A DNA stretch of 64,000 nucleotides from Mesorhizobium australicum WSM2073 (GTDB lineage Bacteria > Pseudomonadota > Alphaproteobacteria > Rhizobiales > Rhizobiaceae), in contig NC_019973.1 of NCBI RefSeq assembly GCF_000230995.2, positions 1,750,001 through 1,814,000 of the forward strand. Reading direction: 5' to 3'. Positions 51,750-60,168 of this stretch are shown here, piece after piece. The number at the start of each line of letters is the position of its first letter. Positions within the stretch are counted from its first letter, which is position 1. Under the pieces are notes generated by a model, which saw only the letters and a program-made list of their open reading frames with translations, did not search any database and had not been told where the DNA came from. The translations under genes and the position numbers were made by a program.

Positions 51750-53299
51750 GTCTGTCCTCCCAGTTTTTCTTGTTTCTCGGCGAGCGCCTGCGTGAGAATG
51801 TCCTCGTGACTGGCGGTGTGGAACCCGTGCGTGGCCACCAGCTTGCCGCGCCGGAACACGTGCAGCGTGTCGGCCAGTTCGTAGACCTCCGGCAAATAGG
51901 ACGAGATCAGGATGATGCCGGCGCCCTTCGACAACAGCTCGCCGAACAGGCGATAGATCTCCGCCTTGGTGCCGACATCGACGCCGACCGTCGGTTCGTC
52001 GAAGATGAACAGCTTGGCGCCGTGCGCCAGCCATTTGCCGATGACGATCTTCTGCTGGTTGCCGCCCGAAAGGCTCGACGCCAGCGCCCCGCGCGTCGGC
52101 GTCTTGATCCTCAGGCCGGCGATCTGACGGTCGGCCTCGGCCTTCTCTTTCGCGTTCGAGATCAACAGATTGCTGGAGATGCGCTTGTAGATCGGCAAAT
52201 TGAGGTTGAGGCCGACCGGCAGATTGAGGCAAAGGCCCTGGTCGCGGCGGCTTTCCGGCGCCAGTGCCATGCCGAGCTTGATAGCGTCGTGCTCGGAGTT
52301 GATCTGGACGTCCTTGCCTTCCCACAGGATCTGGCCGGCCGACTTCTTGTGACGTCCATAGAGCGAGGTGACAAACTCGCTGCGGCCGGCGCCGATCAGT
52401 CCATAGAGGCCGACGATCTCACCGGCACGCACCGTCATCGAGATGTTCTCGAAGCCTTTGCCCGACAGGTTCCTTGTTTCGACGATCGGAGCGCCCGGCG
52501 TGAAATGCTCCTTGTGATAGACCTGTTCGATAGAGCGGTTGATCATCATCTTGACCAGCTCGGCATCATTGGTCTCGGCGATATTGCGTGTGCCGACCAG
52601 CGTGCCGTCGCGCAGCACGGAAACCCGGTCGGCGAGTTCGAAGACCTCCTCCATGCGATGGCTAATGTAGATGATCGTCACGCCTTCACCCTTCAGGCGC
52701 CGGATCAGCGTGAAAAGCTGGTCGGCCTCCTTGCGGGTGAGGTAGGCCGTGGGTTCGTCGAAGATCAGGAATTTGGTGCCGCGCACCGTGGCGCGGGCAG
52801 CGGCGATCAGCTGTTGCTGGCCGATGGTGAGATCACCCAGCATGACATGCGCCGGCAGGTCGAAGCCGAGATCGTCGATGATCGTCTGCGCTTCCCTGAC
52901 CATGGCGCGCTGCTGCAGGATGCCGAAACGGGAATTTTCCTCGCCAAGGAACATGTTGGCGGCGACCGTCAGGTGACGGCACAGCACGACTTCCTGGTGC
53001 ACGGCATTGATGCCGAGCGCCATCGCTTCATGCGGCGTCGCCAGGGCTGCCGGCTGGCCTTCCCAGAGGACCTCGCCAGAGGTGCGCGGCATGACGCCGG
53101 TCAGGAGTTTGATGAGGGTCGATTTGCCGGCGCCGTTCTCGCCGACGATGGCGTGGATTTCGCCTGACTTGAAGGCGAGATTGACCGGCTTCAGCGCATG
53201 GGTGCCGGGGTAGCGTTTTTCCAGCCCGCGCAGTTCGAGGATGGTCCTGCCGGGTTCCAGCACGGGGGCCGGATGCAGTTCCTGCGCCGTCGGCGTCAT
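51746..53299 (-). CDS. Sugar ABC transporter ATP-binding protein (RbsA-like, two domains)
   Basis: 517-aa protein with two ATPase domains. The first has Walker A GENGAGKST and LTIGQQQLIAAARA in place of the classical signature; the second has GLIGAGRSE and signature LSGGNQQKIVIGKWL with Walker B LFIFDEPTVGVDVG. Divergence of the second Walker A is normal in this family. ATG 53299 follows GGGAGGA. Confidence 0.94.
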   Translation of the reverse strand: MTPTAQELHPAPVLEPGRTILELRGLEKRYPGTHALKPVNLAFKSGEIHAIVGENGAGKSTLIKLLTGVMPRTSGEVLWEGQPAALATPHEAMALGINAVHQEVVLCRHLTVAANMFLGEENSRFGILQQRAMVREAQTIIDDLGFDLPAHVMLGDLTIGQQQLIAAARATVRGTKFLIFDEPTAYLTRKEADQLFTLIRRLKGEGVTIIYISHRMEEVFELADRVSVLRDGTLVGTRNIAETNDAELVKMMINRSIEQVYHKEHFTPGAPIVETRNLSGKGFENISMTVRAGEIVGLYGLIGAGRSEFVTSLYGRHKKSAGQILWEGKDVQINSEHDAIKLGMALAPESRRDQGLCLNLPVGLNLNLPIYKRISSNLLISNAKEKAEADRQIAGLRIKTPTRGALASSLSGGNQQKIVIGKWLAHGAKLFIFDEPTVGVDVGTKAEIYRLFGELLSKGAGIILISSYLPEVYELADTLHVFRRGKLVATHGFHTASHEDILTQALAEKQEKLGGQT

Positions 53300-53404
53300 G
53301 ACAATCCTCCCAGATTGGCCTCGCGGTTGGCATTCGGCGAGGCTGCGGTCGTCTTTCAGGCGAAGGCCAAACGGGCTGATCGCCAAGCCGCTTTGGCGGC
53401 GGAT

Positions 53405-53431
53405 GCTTCCGGGGCCTCTAGCCCCGGAAGC
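53405..53431 (-). terminator. Hairpin between substrate-binding and ATPase genes
   Basis: GCTTCCGGGGC-CTCTA-GCCCCGGAAGC: perfect 11-bp stem. No clear T-run on the minus strand, so likely an mRNA 3' stabiliser or weak attenuator. Confidence 0.6.
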
Positions 53432-53450
53432 GGTTTTGAACGCCGGCTGC

Positions 53451-54443
53451 TTAAAGCTTGGGATTGAGCAGCGCGTCGATCTTGGGGTCCTTCATATTGG
53501 CCTTGGTCACCAGATTGGCGCCGGTGTCCACATTGGCCTCGACCTTTTCGCCCTTCGAGGCGGCGAGCGCGGTCTTGATGCCGTCATAGCCCATCCGGTA
53601 GGGATCCTGGACGACGAGGGCGGAAATGACGCCGTCGTTGAGGAACTTGATCAGCTTCTCGTCGCTGTCGAAGCCGACCAGCGCCAGCTTGCCGCCAAGG
53701 TTGTTCTCGGCGACGGCCTGGCCGACGCCCTGCGCCATGATCAGGTTGGAGGCGAAGATGCCCTTGAGGTTCGGATTGGCTGTGATCAGGTCGGTGGCGA
53801 TGTTGAGGCCGGTGGTGGCCTGGCCGTCGGCGTATTTGTCGGCGACCAGCTTCAGGCCGGGATATTTTGCCTTGAGCTGCTCGGTGAAGCCCTGCTTGCG
53901 CTGTTCGAGCGAGCCGGCGCCGGGAGCGTTGGTGATCAGGGCGACGTCGCCCTCGATCTTGCCGCCATTGGCGGCGCCGATGGCGGCGGCAAGGCCGTCC
54001 GCGGCGACGCGTCCGCCCTGCACGTTGTCGGTGGTCAGGAACGAGGTGAAGGCCTTGGAGTCGGCGCCGGAGTCGATGCCGATGACCTTGACCTTGGCGG
54101 CCGCTTCATCGATCGGCTTGCCCAGCGCCTTGAACTCGGTGGGCGCGATCACGATTGCGGCCGGGTTGCTGGCGACGGCGTTCTCGAGGATCGAGACCTG
54201 GCCGTTGACGTCGGTCTCGGCCTGGGCGCCGAGTTCCGGCACGTTGATGCCGAGATCCTTGCCGGCCTTGCGGGCGCCGGCCAGAACGATCTGCCAGTAG
54301 AAGGACGTGGTGTCCTTGACGATGATCGGGATAGTCACATCCGCCGCCGAAACCGGTGCGGTATGCATGACGCCGGTGAGCATCGATGCTGCCGCCAGGG
54401 CCATGACGGCGCGGCGGTTGAGAATGCTGGTCACGAATTTCAT
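53451..54443 (-). CDS. Sugar ABC transporter substrate-binding protein (RbsB-like)
   Basis: 330-aa periplasmic binding protein. Signal peptide about residues 1-33 (MKFVTSILNRRAV..., ending VSAAD). Type I fold with DTTSFYWQIVLAGARKAGKDLG and IAPTEFKAL. First gene of the transporter operon; promoter region has a tandem ATGGAAT-type palindrome. Ligand unknown; enzymes nearby suggest an L-sugar or aldonate. Confidence 0.93.
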   Translation of the reverse strand: MKFVTSILNRRAVMALAAASMLTGVMHTAPVSAADVTIPIIVKDTTSFYWQIVLAGARKAGKDLGINVPELGAQAETDVNGQVSILENAVASNPAAIVIAPTEFKALGKPIDEAAAKVKVIGIDSGADSKAFTSFLTTDNVQGGRVAADGLAAAIGAANGGKIEGDVALITNAPGAGSLEQRKQGFTEQLKAKYPGLKLVADKYADGQATTGLNIATDLITANPNLKGIFASNLIMAQGVGQAVAENNLGGKLALVGFDSDEKLIKFLNDGVISALVVQDPYRMGYDGIKTALAASKGEKVEANVDTGANLVTKANMKDPKIDALLNPKL

Positions 54444-54773
54444 AGGATCCTCCCTAAGTCGCCCGGTGAACGTTAACGGAAGCTCCGTCCGGATAGGCGT
54501 AGCCCAAACAGAACTTTATCAATAAAAAACAGTTGCACCGTTTTGATAGTGCATCGATCCAGCCGATGCAAGCGGTGTTTCAGCCAGTTCTTCCAGACAA
54601 TGACTCCCCTAGCGGCGGCTTCTCCCTTGTCGCGGTCAGGCGCTCCCGTTTCCGTTCTGTAAAGCCATGGAATATTAATTCCATAGCTCAGTCAATATGG
54701 AATGTTCATTCTTCTTTGGATCGCGACATCGCGAAGGCGGGTCGCGCGCCCGTGCACATCGCGACGATGCGCT
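54444..54773. promoter_or_regulatory. 330-bp promoter region of the RbsB-like operon
   Basis: No gene seen. It holds the tandem motif ATGGAATATTAATTC (54667-54681) and ATGGAATGTTCATTC (54697-54711), 30 bp apart and 13 of 15 identical. The first copy extends to ATGGAAT-ATTA-ATTCCAT, a palindrome. The 54660-54720 stretch is A/T-rich. Confidence 0.5.
54667..54711. promoter_or_regulatory. Tandem palindromic motif, candidate operator
   Basis: Two copies of ATGGAATNTTNATTC spaced 30 bp, about three helical turns. The spacing fits two protein dimers on one face of the DNA. Candidate regulators are the GntR protein at 57.5-58.4 kb or an unlinked LacI-type protein. Confidence 0.45.
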
Positions 54774-55772
54774 TCAATGCAGTTCCTGCACCACCGTGTA
54801 GGGACGATACCTGGCATAGTCCGTCTCCGGCACGTCGATATCGAGCAGTTCGAGGTTGCGCGTCAGGTTTGCCAATTTTGCGGTACCGGTCAGCACAGTG
54901 GCGACCGCGGGTTCGTGCAAAGGAAACTGGAACGCGGCGGCGGGCAGCGGGTAGCCACCTTCAGCGGCGATCTTCTCCATGGCATCGACACGGTCGAGAA
55001 CATCGCGGCTGGCGGGCTGGTAGTCGAAATGCGCCCCTTGCACCGGCCCGGTCGCCAATATGCCTGAGTTGAAAACCCCGCCAATGACAAGCGAGGTCCG
55101 TTGCGCCCGGCACAGCGGCAGCAATTCGGCTTCCGCGCTGCGGTCGAGCAAGGAATAGCGGCTGGCGAGCAGGATGCAGTCGAGCGGCGCGCGGCGCATC
55201 ACGTCGAGGCAGATCTGGACTTCATTGACGCCGAGCCCGTAGGCGGAAATCGTGCCGGCCCGCTTCAGCTCCTCGAGCGCCTTGAGGCCGCCGTCCATCA
55301 ACTGGCGAAAGTGCAATTTGGTTTTCTCGACACCGTGCGTGTAAACGCCGATATCGTGGACAAACAGGATGTCTATCCTGTTTAGCCCAAGGCGCGCATA
55401 GCTGAACTCGACCGAGCGCATGATGCCGTCATAGGAATAGTCGTAGTCCAGCGCGAAGGGCAGCGGATCGACATAGGAGTGGTCTGGCACCTGATCTTCG
55501 GGCACCGGGTGAAGCAGGCGGCCGACCTTGGTCGACAACACATAGGAATCACGTGGCTTGTAGCGCAGGAAATCGCCGAAGCGCCGTTCCGACAGGCCGA
55601 AACCGTAGAAGGGCGCGGTGTCGAAATAGCGCAGGCCCGCCTCCCAGGCACCCTGCAGCGTTTCCATTGCCGCTTCGCGCGAACACGCCCGGTAGAGGCC
55701 GCCGATCGCGGCGCCTCCGAAACTGACTTCGGTGACCTCCAACGCGGTCTGGCCGATGCGGCGTTTTTCCAT
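54774..55772 (-). CDS. Aldo/keto reductase (aldose dehydrogenase-like)
   Basis: 332-aa aldo/keto reductase with the catalytic Asp-Tyr pair in RYFDTAPFYG (residues about 48-57), Lys in VLSTKVGRLL (about 80) and His in ILFVHDIG (about 135). It resembles D-threo-aldose 1-dehydrogenase/L-fucose or L-galactose dehydrogenase-type proteins. ATG 55772. With the UxaA-like and Zn-dehydrogenase genes it fits an oxidative (non-phosphorylating) L-sugar pathway; inference. Confidence 0.9.
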   Translation of the reverse strand: MEKRRIGQTALEVTEVSFGGAAIGGLYRACSREAAMETLQGAWEAGLRYFDTAPFYGFGLSERRFGDFLRYKPRDSYVLSTKVGRLLHPVPEDQVPDHSYVDPLPFALDYDYSYDGIMRSVEFSYARLGLNRIDILFVHDIGVYTHGVEKTKLHFRQLMDGGLKALEELKRAGTISAYGLGVNEVQICLDVMRRAPLDCILLASRYSLLDRSAEAELLPLCRAQRTSLVIGGVFNSGILATGPVQGAHFDYQPASRDVLDRVDAMEKIAAEGGYPLPAAAFQFPLHEPAVATVLTGTAKLANLTRNLELLDIDVPETDYARYRPYTVVQELH

Positions 55773-55833
55773 GCGCAACCTCCCTATCCCGGCCACTTGT
55801 CCGGCCGGGCAGTCTATCAGACATCAATCGAAA

Positions 55834-57339
55834 TCAGAGCGTCGCGCCGAGATGCCAGGGCACGAATTCGTTGTCCCCGTAGCCAAAATCCTCGCTCTTG
55901 GTCTTGCGGCCCGAAGCCGTCTCGACGATCAGTTCGAAGATCTCCCGGCCCATGCCGGCAATGGTCTTTTCGCCGGAGGCAATGACGCCGCAATTGACGT
56001 CCATGTCCTCTTCCATCTGGTGATACATGGTCGAGTTGGTGGCGACCTTGATCGAGGGTGTCGGCCGGCAGCCGAAGCAGGAGCCGCGGCCGGTGGTGAA
56101 GACGATGACATTGGCGCCGCCCGCGACCTGACCGGTGGCAGAGACCGGGTCGTAGCCGGGCGTATCCATGAACACCAGCCCATTGCCGGTGACTTTCTCG
56201 GCGTAGCCGAAGACGCCGTTGAGCGGCGTCTGGCCGCCCTTGGCGACCGCGCCCAGCGACTTTTCCAGGATGGTGGTGAGGCCGCCGCGCTTGTTGCCGG
56301 GCGATGGGTTGTTGTCGATCGAGGCGCCATGCTTGGCGACGTGATCCTCCCACCATTTCACGTAGCCATCGAGCTTCTTGGCGACCTCGGGGCTTGCGGC
56401 GCGATAGGCGAGCAGGTGCTCGGCGCCATAGATTTCCGTCGTCTCGGAGAGGATGCCGATGCCGCCGACGCCAGCGAGGATGTCGACGGCCGCACCCAGC
56501 GCCGGATTGGCCGTGATACCCGACATGCCATCGGAGCCGCCGCATTGCAGGCCGACGACGATCTCGCTGACGGGGATCGGCTCGCGCTTCAACTGACCGA
56601 CTTCCTCGGCGATCTCGGCCAGTACGCCCATCGCCTTTTCGACCGATTTGCGCGACCCGCCGGCATCCTGGATGTTGAAGTGGCGCTTGCCGGCGGCGGC
56701 ACCCTTCTGGCCGTAAAGCGTGAGCTGGTTGACCTCGCAGCCGAGCCCGACCATCAGCACGCCGCCGAAATTCGGGTGGCGGGCATAGCCGGCAAGCGTG
56801 CGGTGCAGCACCATCATGCCGTCGCCGGTGCCGCTCATGCCGCAGCCCTGGCCATGGACGATGGGCACGAAGCCATCGATGCCGGGATATTTCGGCAAAA
56901 GGGTTCGGTTGGCGGTGTCGGCGATCGAATGGCAGACGGTGGCCGAGCAATTGACGCTGGCGATGATGCCGATGAAGTTACGGGTGCCGGCGCGACCGTC
57001 GGCGCGGCGATAGCCCATGAATGTCCGGGCGCGGTCCGCCTCCGTCGCATGCTCGGCCTCGCTTGGCGGCACCACAGGGAGGCGGCCGGCCTCGAAAACC
57101 AGATTGTGCGAATGGACATGCTCGCCGGGCGCGATGTCCTGCGTGGCGCGACCGATCGCCTGAGCGTATTTGACCACGGCTTCACCCGCGGCAATCGGCT
57201 TGATCGCCACCTTGTGGCCGGGCTCGATGACGGTGGCAGCGAGCGCGCCGCCCGGCAGCGCGGTACCGATCTCGATGCGCCCATTGGCAACGGCGACGTT
57301 GTCGGCGGGGGACAGAAGAATGGTATTCGAGACGTTCAC
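55834..57339 (-). CDS. UxaA family dehydratase (altronate/galactarate dehydratase-like)
   Basis: 501-aa protein with an N-terminal SAF domain (about 1-95) and the long UxaA core. Conserved segments are GYRRADGRAGTRNFIGI, VHGQGCGMSG, QCGGSDGMSGITANP and TGRGSCFGCRPTPSIK. The Cys in GQGCG, QCGG and GSCFGC are plausible iron/metal ligands. Full length for the family. First gene in this minus-strand run, 60 bp upstream of the aldo/keto reductase. Substrate could be altronate, galactarate or a related aldonate. Confidence 0.92.
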   Translation of the reverse strand: MNVSNTILLSPADNVAVANGRIEIGTALPGGALAATVIEPGHKVAIKPIAAGEAVVKYAQAIGRATQDIAPGEHVHSHNLVFEAGRLPVVPPSEAEHATEADRARTFMGYRRADGRAGTRNFIGIIASVNCSATVCHSIADTANRTLLPKYPGIDGFVPIVHGQGCGMSGTGDGMMVLHRTLAGYARHPNFGGVLMVGLGCEVNQLTLYGQKGAAAGKRHFNIQDAGGSRKSVEKAMGVLAEIAEEVGQLKREPIPVSEIVVGLQCGGSDGMSGITANPALGAAVDILAGVGGIGILSETTEIYGAEHLLAYRAASPEVAKKLDGYVKWWEDHVAKHGASIDNNPSPGNKRGGLTTILEKSLGAVAKGGQTPLNGVFGYAEKVTGNGLVFMDTPGYDPVSATGQVAGGANVIVFTTGRGSCFGCRPTPSIKVATNSTMYHQMEEDMDVNCGVIASGEKTIAGMGREIFELIVETASGRKTKSEDFGYGDNEFVPWHLGATL

Positions 57340-57407
57340 GGGCGGTTTCCTGGGTGATCCTGGATGCGCGGATTGACACGCGCTTGTTAAGAGTTAATGT
57401 CTTTTAT

Positions 57408-57444
57408 CGTGAAAAAACAGTTTTGCGTCAATTGTTTTTTCACG
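57408..57444. promoter_or_regulatory. Perfect 12-bp palindrome, candidate GntR operator
   Basis: CGTGAAAAAACA (57408-57419) and TGTTTTTTCACG (57433-57444), separated by 13 bp. It lies between the UxaA-like gene (start 57339) and the divergent GntR gene. Strong candidate operator for that regulator. Confidence 0.6.
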
Positions 57445-57544
57445 GCGGCTCCGCCCTGGGTAAGTGGTGGCGCTGCGGACGATGGAACGTCATATTGCGC
57501 TTCAAGCCGGCCGCCGCAAGCGCTGGCGTGCAATGGGTCAGGGG

Positions 57545-58447
57545 ATGTCGAAGAGCAACAACGTCTACAAGGACGCCTATAACCGTTGTCTGAGGCTGCT
57601 CGATGAGACGCGCAGCCTGCCTTCGGAACCGGAACTTGGCGCCTTGCTGGGAGTCAGCCGCACGACCGTGCGCAGCATCCTGGCGCGCATGGAAGAGACC
57701 GGGCTGATCGCCTGGAACAAGCGCGCCAAGACGGTGCTGCGCGATCCACGTTCGGATGATTTCTTTCCCGAGGAAGAGACCGACACGCTGGCCGAGATCA
57801 TCGAACGGTCCTTCATGCGCAGGCTGCTGGCCGGCGGCGCCGAGGCCGGCATGCAGATCAACGAGCTCGAACTGGCGCGCGAGATCGGCGTCGGCACCAC
57901 CAGCGTACGCGAGTTCCTGATCCGCTTCTCCCGCTTCGGCCTGATCGAAAAACGCCGCAACAGCCATTGGGTGCTGAAAGGCTTCACGCGGGCCTTCGCG
58001 CTGGAACTGACCGAGATCCGCGAAATGTTCGAATTGCGCTCGGCCGCCGCCTTCACCGCGCTGCCGCAGGACAGTCCGGTATGGAGCGATCTCGATCGGC
58101 TGGAAGGGGAACACCGCGTTCTGGCACGCGAGATCGCGACGCGTTTCAATGAGTTCTCGGAGCTGGACGAGCGCTTGCACCGGCTCATTCATCGCGCCTC
58201 ACGCAACCGCTTCATCGTCGATTTCTACGACGTCATCGCCATGATCTTCCACTACCACTACCAGTGGAACAAGGCGCAGGAACGCGAGCGCAACGAAGTC
58301 GCGATCGGCGAGCATCTGGCCTATATCGAGGCGCTCAAGTCGCGCGATCTCGGCAAGGTCGATGCCGCCTGCCGCAAGCACCTGAAGTCGGCCCGCCAGA
58401 CATTGCTGACCTCCATCCCGGAAAGCCGGCCATCCCAAAAGAACTGA
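57545..58447 (+). CDS. GntR family regulator with two winged helices and FCD domain
   Basis: 300 residues counted from ATG 57545. Two winged-helix-like segments occur in series: residues about 8-65 (PSEPELGALLGVSRTTVRSI) and about 90-150 (INELELAREIGVGTTSVREF). An FCD-type domain follows to about 290. Ordinary FadR-subfamily proteins have one winged helix. The start is uncertain: GTG 57464, ATG 57482 and ATG 57533 are also in frame, and none has a clear ribosome-binding site. Divergent from the UxaA-like gene with a 12-bp palindrome between. Confidence 0.85.
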   Translation: MSKSNNVYKDAYNRCLRLLDETRSLPSEPELGALLGVSRTTVRSILARMEETGLIAWNKRAKTVLRDPRSDDFFPEEETDTLAEIIERSFMRRLLAGGAEAGMQINELELAREIGVGTTSVREFLIRFSRFGLIEKRRNSHWVLKGFTRAFALELTEIREMFELRSAAAFTALPQDSPVWSDLDRLEGEHRVLAREIATRFNEFSELDERLHRLIHRASRNRFIVDFYDVIAMIFHYHYQWNKAQERERNEVAIGEHLAYIEALKSRDLGKVDAACRKHLKSARQTLLTSIPESRPSQKN

Positions 58448-58535
58448 TCCTGCCGTGTTGCCGCAGCATGGAATTGCCGATTTTCGACCTCTGGCTGCCG
58501 TGGTAGGGATAGTCATCGATCGTTTGAAGAGGCAA

Positions 58536-58922
58536 ATGGTGAACCGCCGGGAGAGACGCTGGAGCATGCCGGTCGCGCTTGTCGCGGCCTGTCTGCTGTT
58601 GCTCCAGTCGACACTTGGTACGTTCGCCTTCAGCATCGGGCCTGATACCGCGCAGCTCGATGCCTTCGGCAACGTCATCTGTACCCATGACGGCGCCACA
58701 CAGCTTCCCGGCGGCGACCAGCACCCGTCCCATCCGCCGGCCTGCTGCACACTCGGCTGCAGCATGTTTTCGCCGGCCTTTGCGCCGCCGGCCGATGCCG
58801 GGCTTGCGCTTGCGTCCCTTTCCTTCGAGACCGTCGCCTTCGTCTTCCCGGCGACCACGCATCTCGACTTCGCCCGCGAACGCTCCCCATCGAACCCGCG
58901 CGCGCCGCCATTGGCGGCTTGA
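58536..58922 (+). CDS. DUF2946 family protein (copper cluster)
   Basis: 128-aa protein with an N-terminal signal or membrane segment (about 12-33). The mature part has a Cys/His-rich stretch: CTHDG, then HPSHPPACCTLGCSMF, a likely copper- or metal-binding region. ATG 58536 follows AAGAGG. First gene of a group with PCuAC, YcnI and CopC-CopD proteins, so a role in copper handling is likely. Function otherwise unknown. Confidence 0.8.
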   Translation: MVNRRERRWSMPVALVAACLLLLQSTLGTFAFSIGPDTAQLDAFGNVICTHDGATQLPGGDQHPSHPPACCTLGCSMFSPAFAPPADAGLALASLSFETVAFVFPATTHLDFARERSPSNPRAPPLAA

Positions 58923-59016
58923 GCCTGCTTGCTTGCGGAACCTTTCGCGAGCGTACTCATCCAAGATCAAGCATTCGCGACCGGCGACGGCGCGATCATC
59001 ACGTCATGGAGCAACC

Positions 59017-59559
59017 ATGTCCCATTCTTTCCGCATATCGGCGGGCACTTTGTTCGGCCGCACCCTGTCTCGCTTCAAAGCCGATCTCGGCATTGCCGCG
59101 TTGGCCCTCGCGCTTGTCTTCCTGGGCGCCCAGGCCGTCCTGGCGCATGAATTCAAGGTCGGCGATCTCGAAATCGAACATCCCTGGTCGCGCGCCACGC
59201 CGGCCGGCGCCAAGGTGGCCGGCGGCTATTTCACCATCGTCAACAAGGGCAGTACACCAGACCGGCTGCTGTCGATTTCCTCCGACGTCTCGGAAAAGGC
59301 CGAGCTGCATCAAATGGGCGTCAAGGACGGCGTCATGACCATGCGGCCGGTGGATGGTGGCCTGGAAGTCCCGGCAGGCGGCAAGGTGGCGCTGGCGCCG
59401 GGAGGCTACCACCTGATGTTCATCGGCCTGAAGCGGCAACCCAAGCAGGGTGAAAAATTCGCCGCCACACTGACCTTCGAGAAGGCCGGCACGGTCAATA
59501 TCGAGTTCGCCGTCGAAGGCATGGGCGAAATGGGCGGCATGGACGACCACGCCAATTGA
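59017..59559 (+). CDS. Copper chaperone PCu(A)C
   Basis: 180-aa periplasmic protein. N-terminal membrane/signal segment about 24-43, mature start HEFKVGDL. The PCuAC copper motif is present: H98-x-M100, M109, H132-x-M134. ATG 59017 has GGAG 5 nt upstream. Delivers Cu(I) to the cytochrome oxidase CuA site or acts in copper uptake. In a cluster with YcnI and CopC-CopD. Confidence 0.92.
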   Translation: MSHSFRISAGTLFGRTLSRFKADLGIAALALALVFLGAQAVLAHEFKVGDLEIEHPWSRATPAGAKVAGGYFTIVNKGSTPDRLLSISSDVSEKAELHQMGVKDGVMTMRPVDGGLEVPAGGKVALAPGGYHLMFIGLKRQPKQGEKFAATLTFEKAGTVNIEFAVEGMGEMGGMDDHAN

Positions 59560-59597
59560 TCGCGCCGATCACCAATTTTGAAATCAGAGGGACCATC

Positions 59598-60116
59598 ATG
59601 AACAAATATCTTTTGGCGGCCGGCGCGTTTCTCGTGCTGGGGACAAATGCCGCCTTCGCGCACATCACGCTCGAGACCCAGGAGGCGGCAGTCGGCTCGA
59701 CCTACAAGGCTGTACTGCGCGTGCCGCACGGTTGCGACGGCAAGGCCACGACGGCGGTGCGCGTGCAGATCCCGGAAGGGGTGATCGCGGTGAAGCCGAT
59801 GCCCAAGTCGGGCTGGACGCTGCAGACCAAGAAGGGCAAGTACGAGAAATCGTACCAGCTCTACGGCCAGGCGGTTGCCGATGGGGTCAAGGAAGTCGAC
59901 TGGAGCGGCGGCAATTTGCCGGATGAATTCTACGACGAGTTCGTCTTCCGCGCGACGCTGACGGCCGACCTGCCCGCCGGCCAGAAGCTGTACTTCCCGG
60001 TGGTGCAGGAATGCGGCGATGCCGCGGCCCGCTGGATCGAGATTCCGGCGGCCGGACAGGATGAGGACGCGCTGGAGAACCCGGCGCCCGGCATCAAGCT
60101 CACGCCGAAGAAATAG
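59598..60116 (+). CDS. YcnI family copper-binding protein (DUF1775)
   Basis: 172-aa secreted protein. Signal peptide about residues 1-21 (MNKYLLAAGAFLVL..., AAFA) so the mature protein begins with His (HITLE), the copper-binding residue of YcnI proteins. Later GVKEVDWSGGNLPDEFYDEF is the conserved WxGG-type segment. ATG 59598. It links the PCuAC gene and the CopC-CopD gene in one operon. Confidence 0.92.
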   Translation: MNKYLLAAGAFLVLGTNAAFAHITLETQEAAVGSTYKAVLRVPHGCDGKATTAVRVQIPEGVIAVKPMPKSGWTLQTKKGKYEKSYQLYGQAVADGVKEVDWSGGNLPDEFYDEFVFRATLTADLPAGQKLYFPVVQECGDAAARWIEIPAAGQDEDALENPAPGIKLTPKK

Positions 60117-60168
60117 CTTTTCTCCCTGGCGCTCTGCTTGTCGGAGCGCCGCATCCCCATGGCATGGC

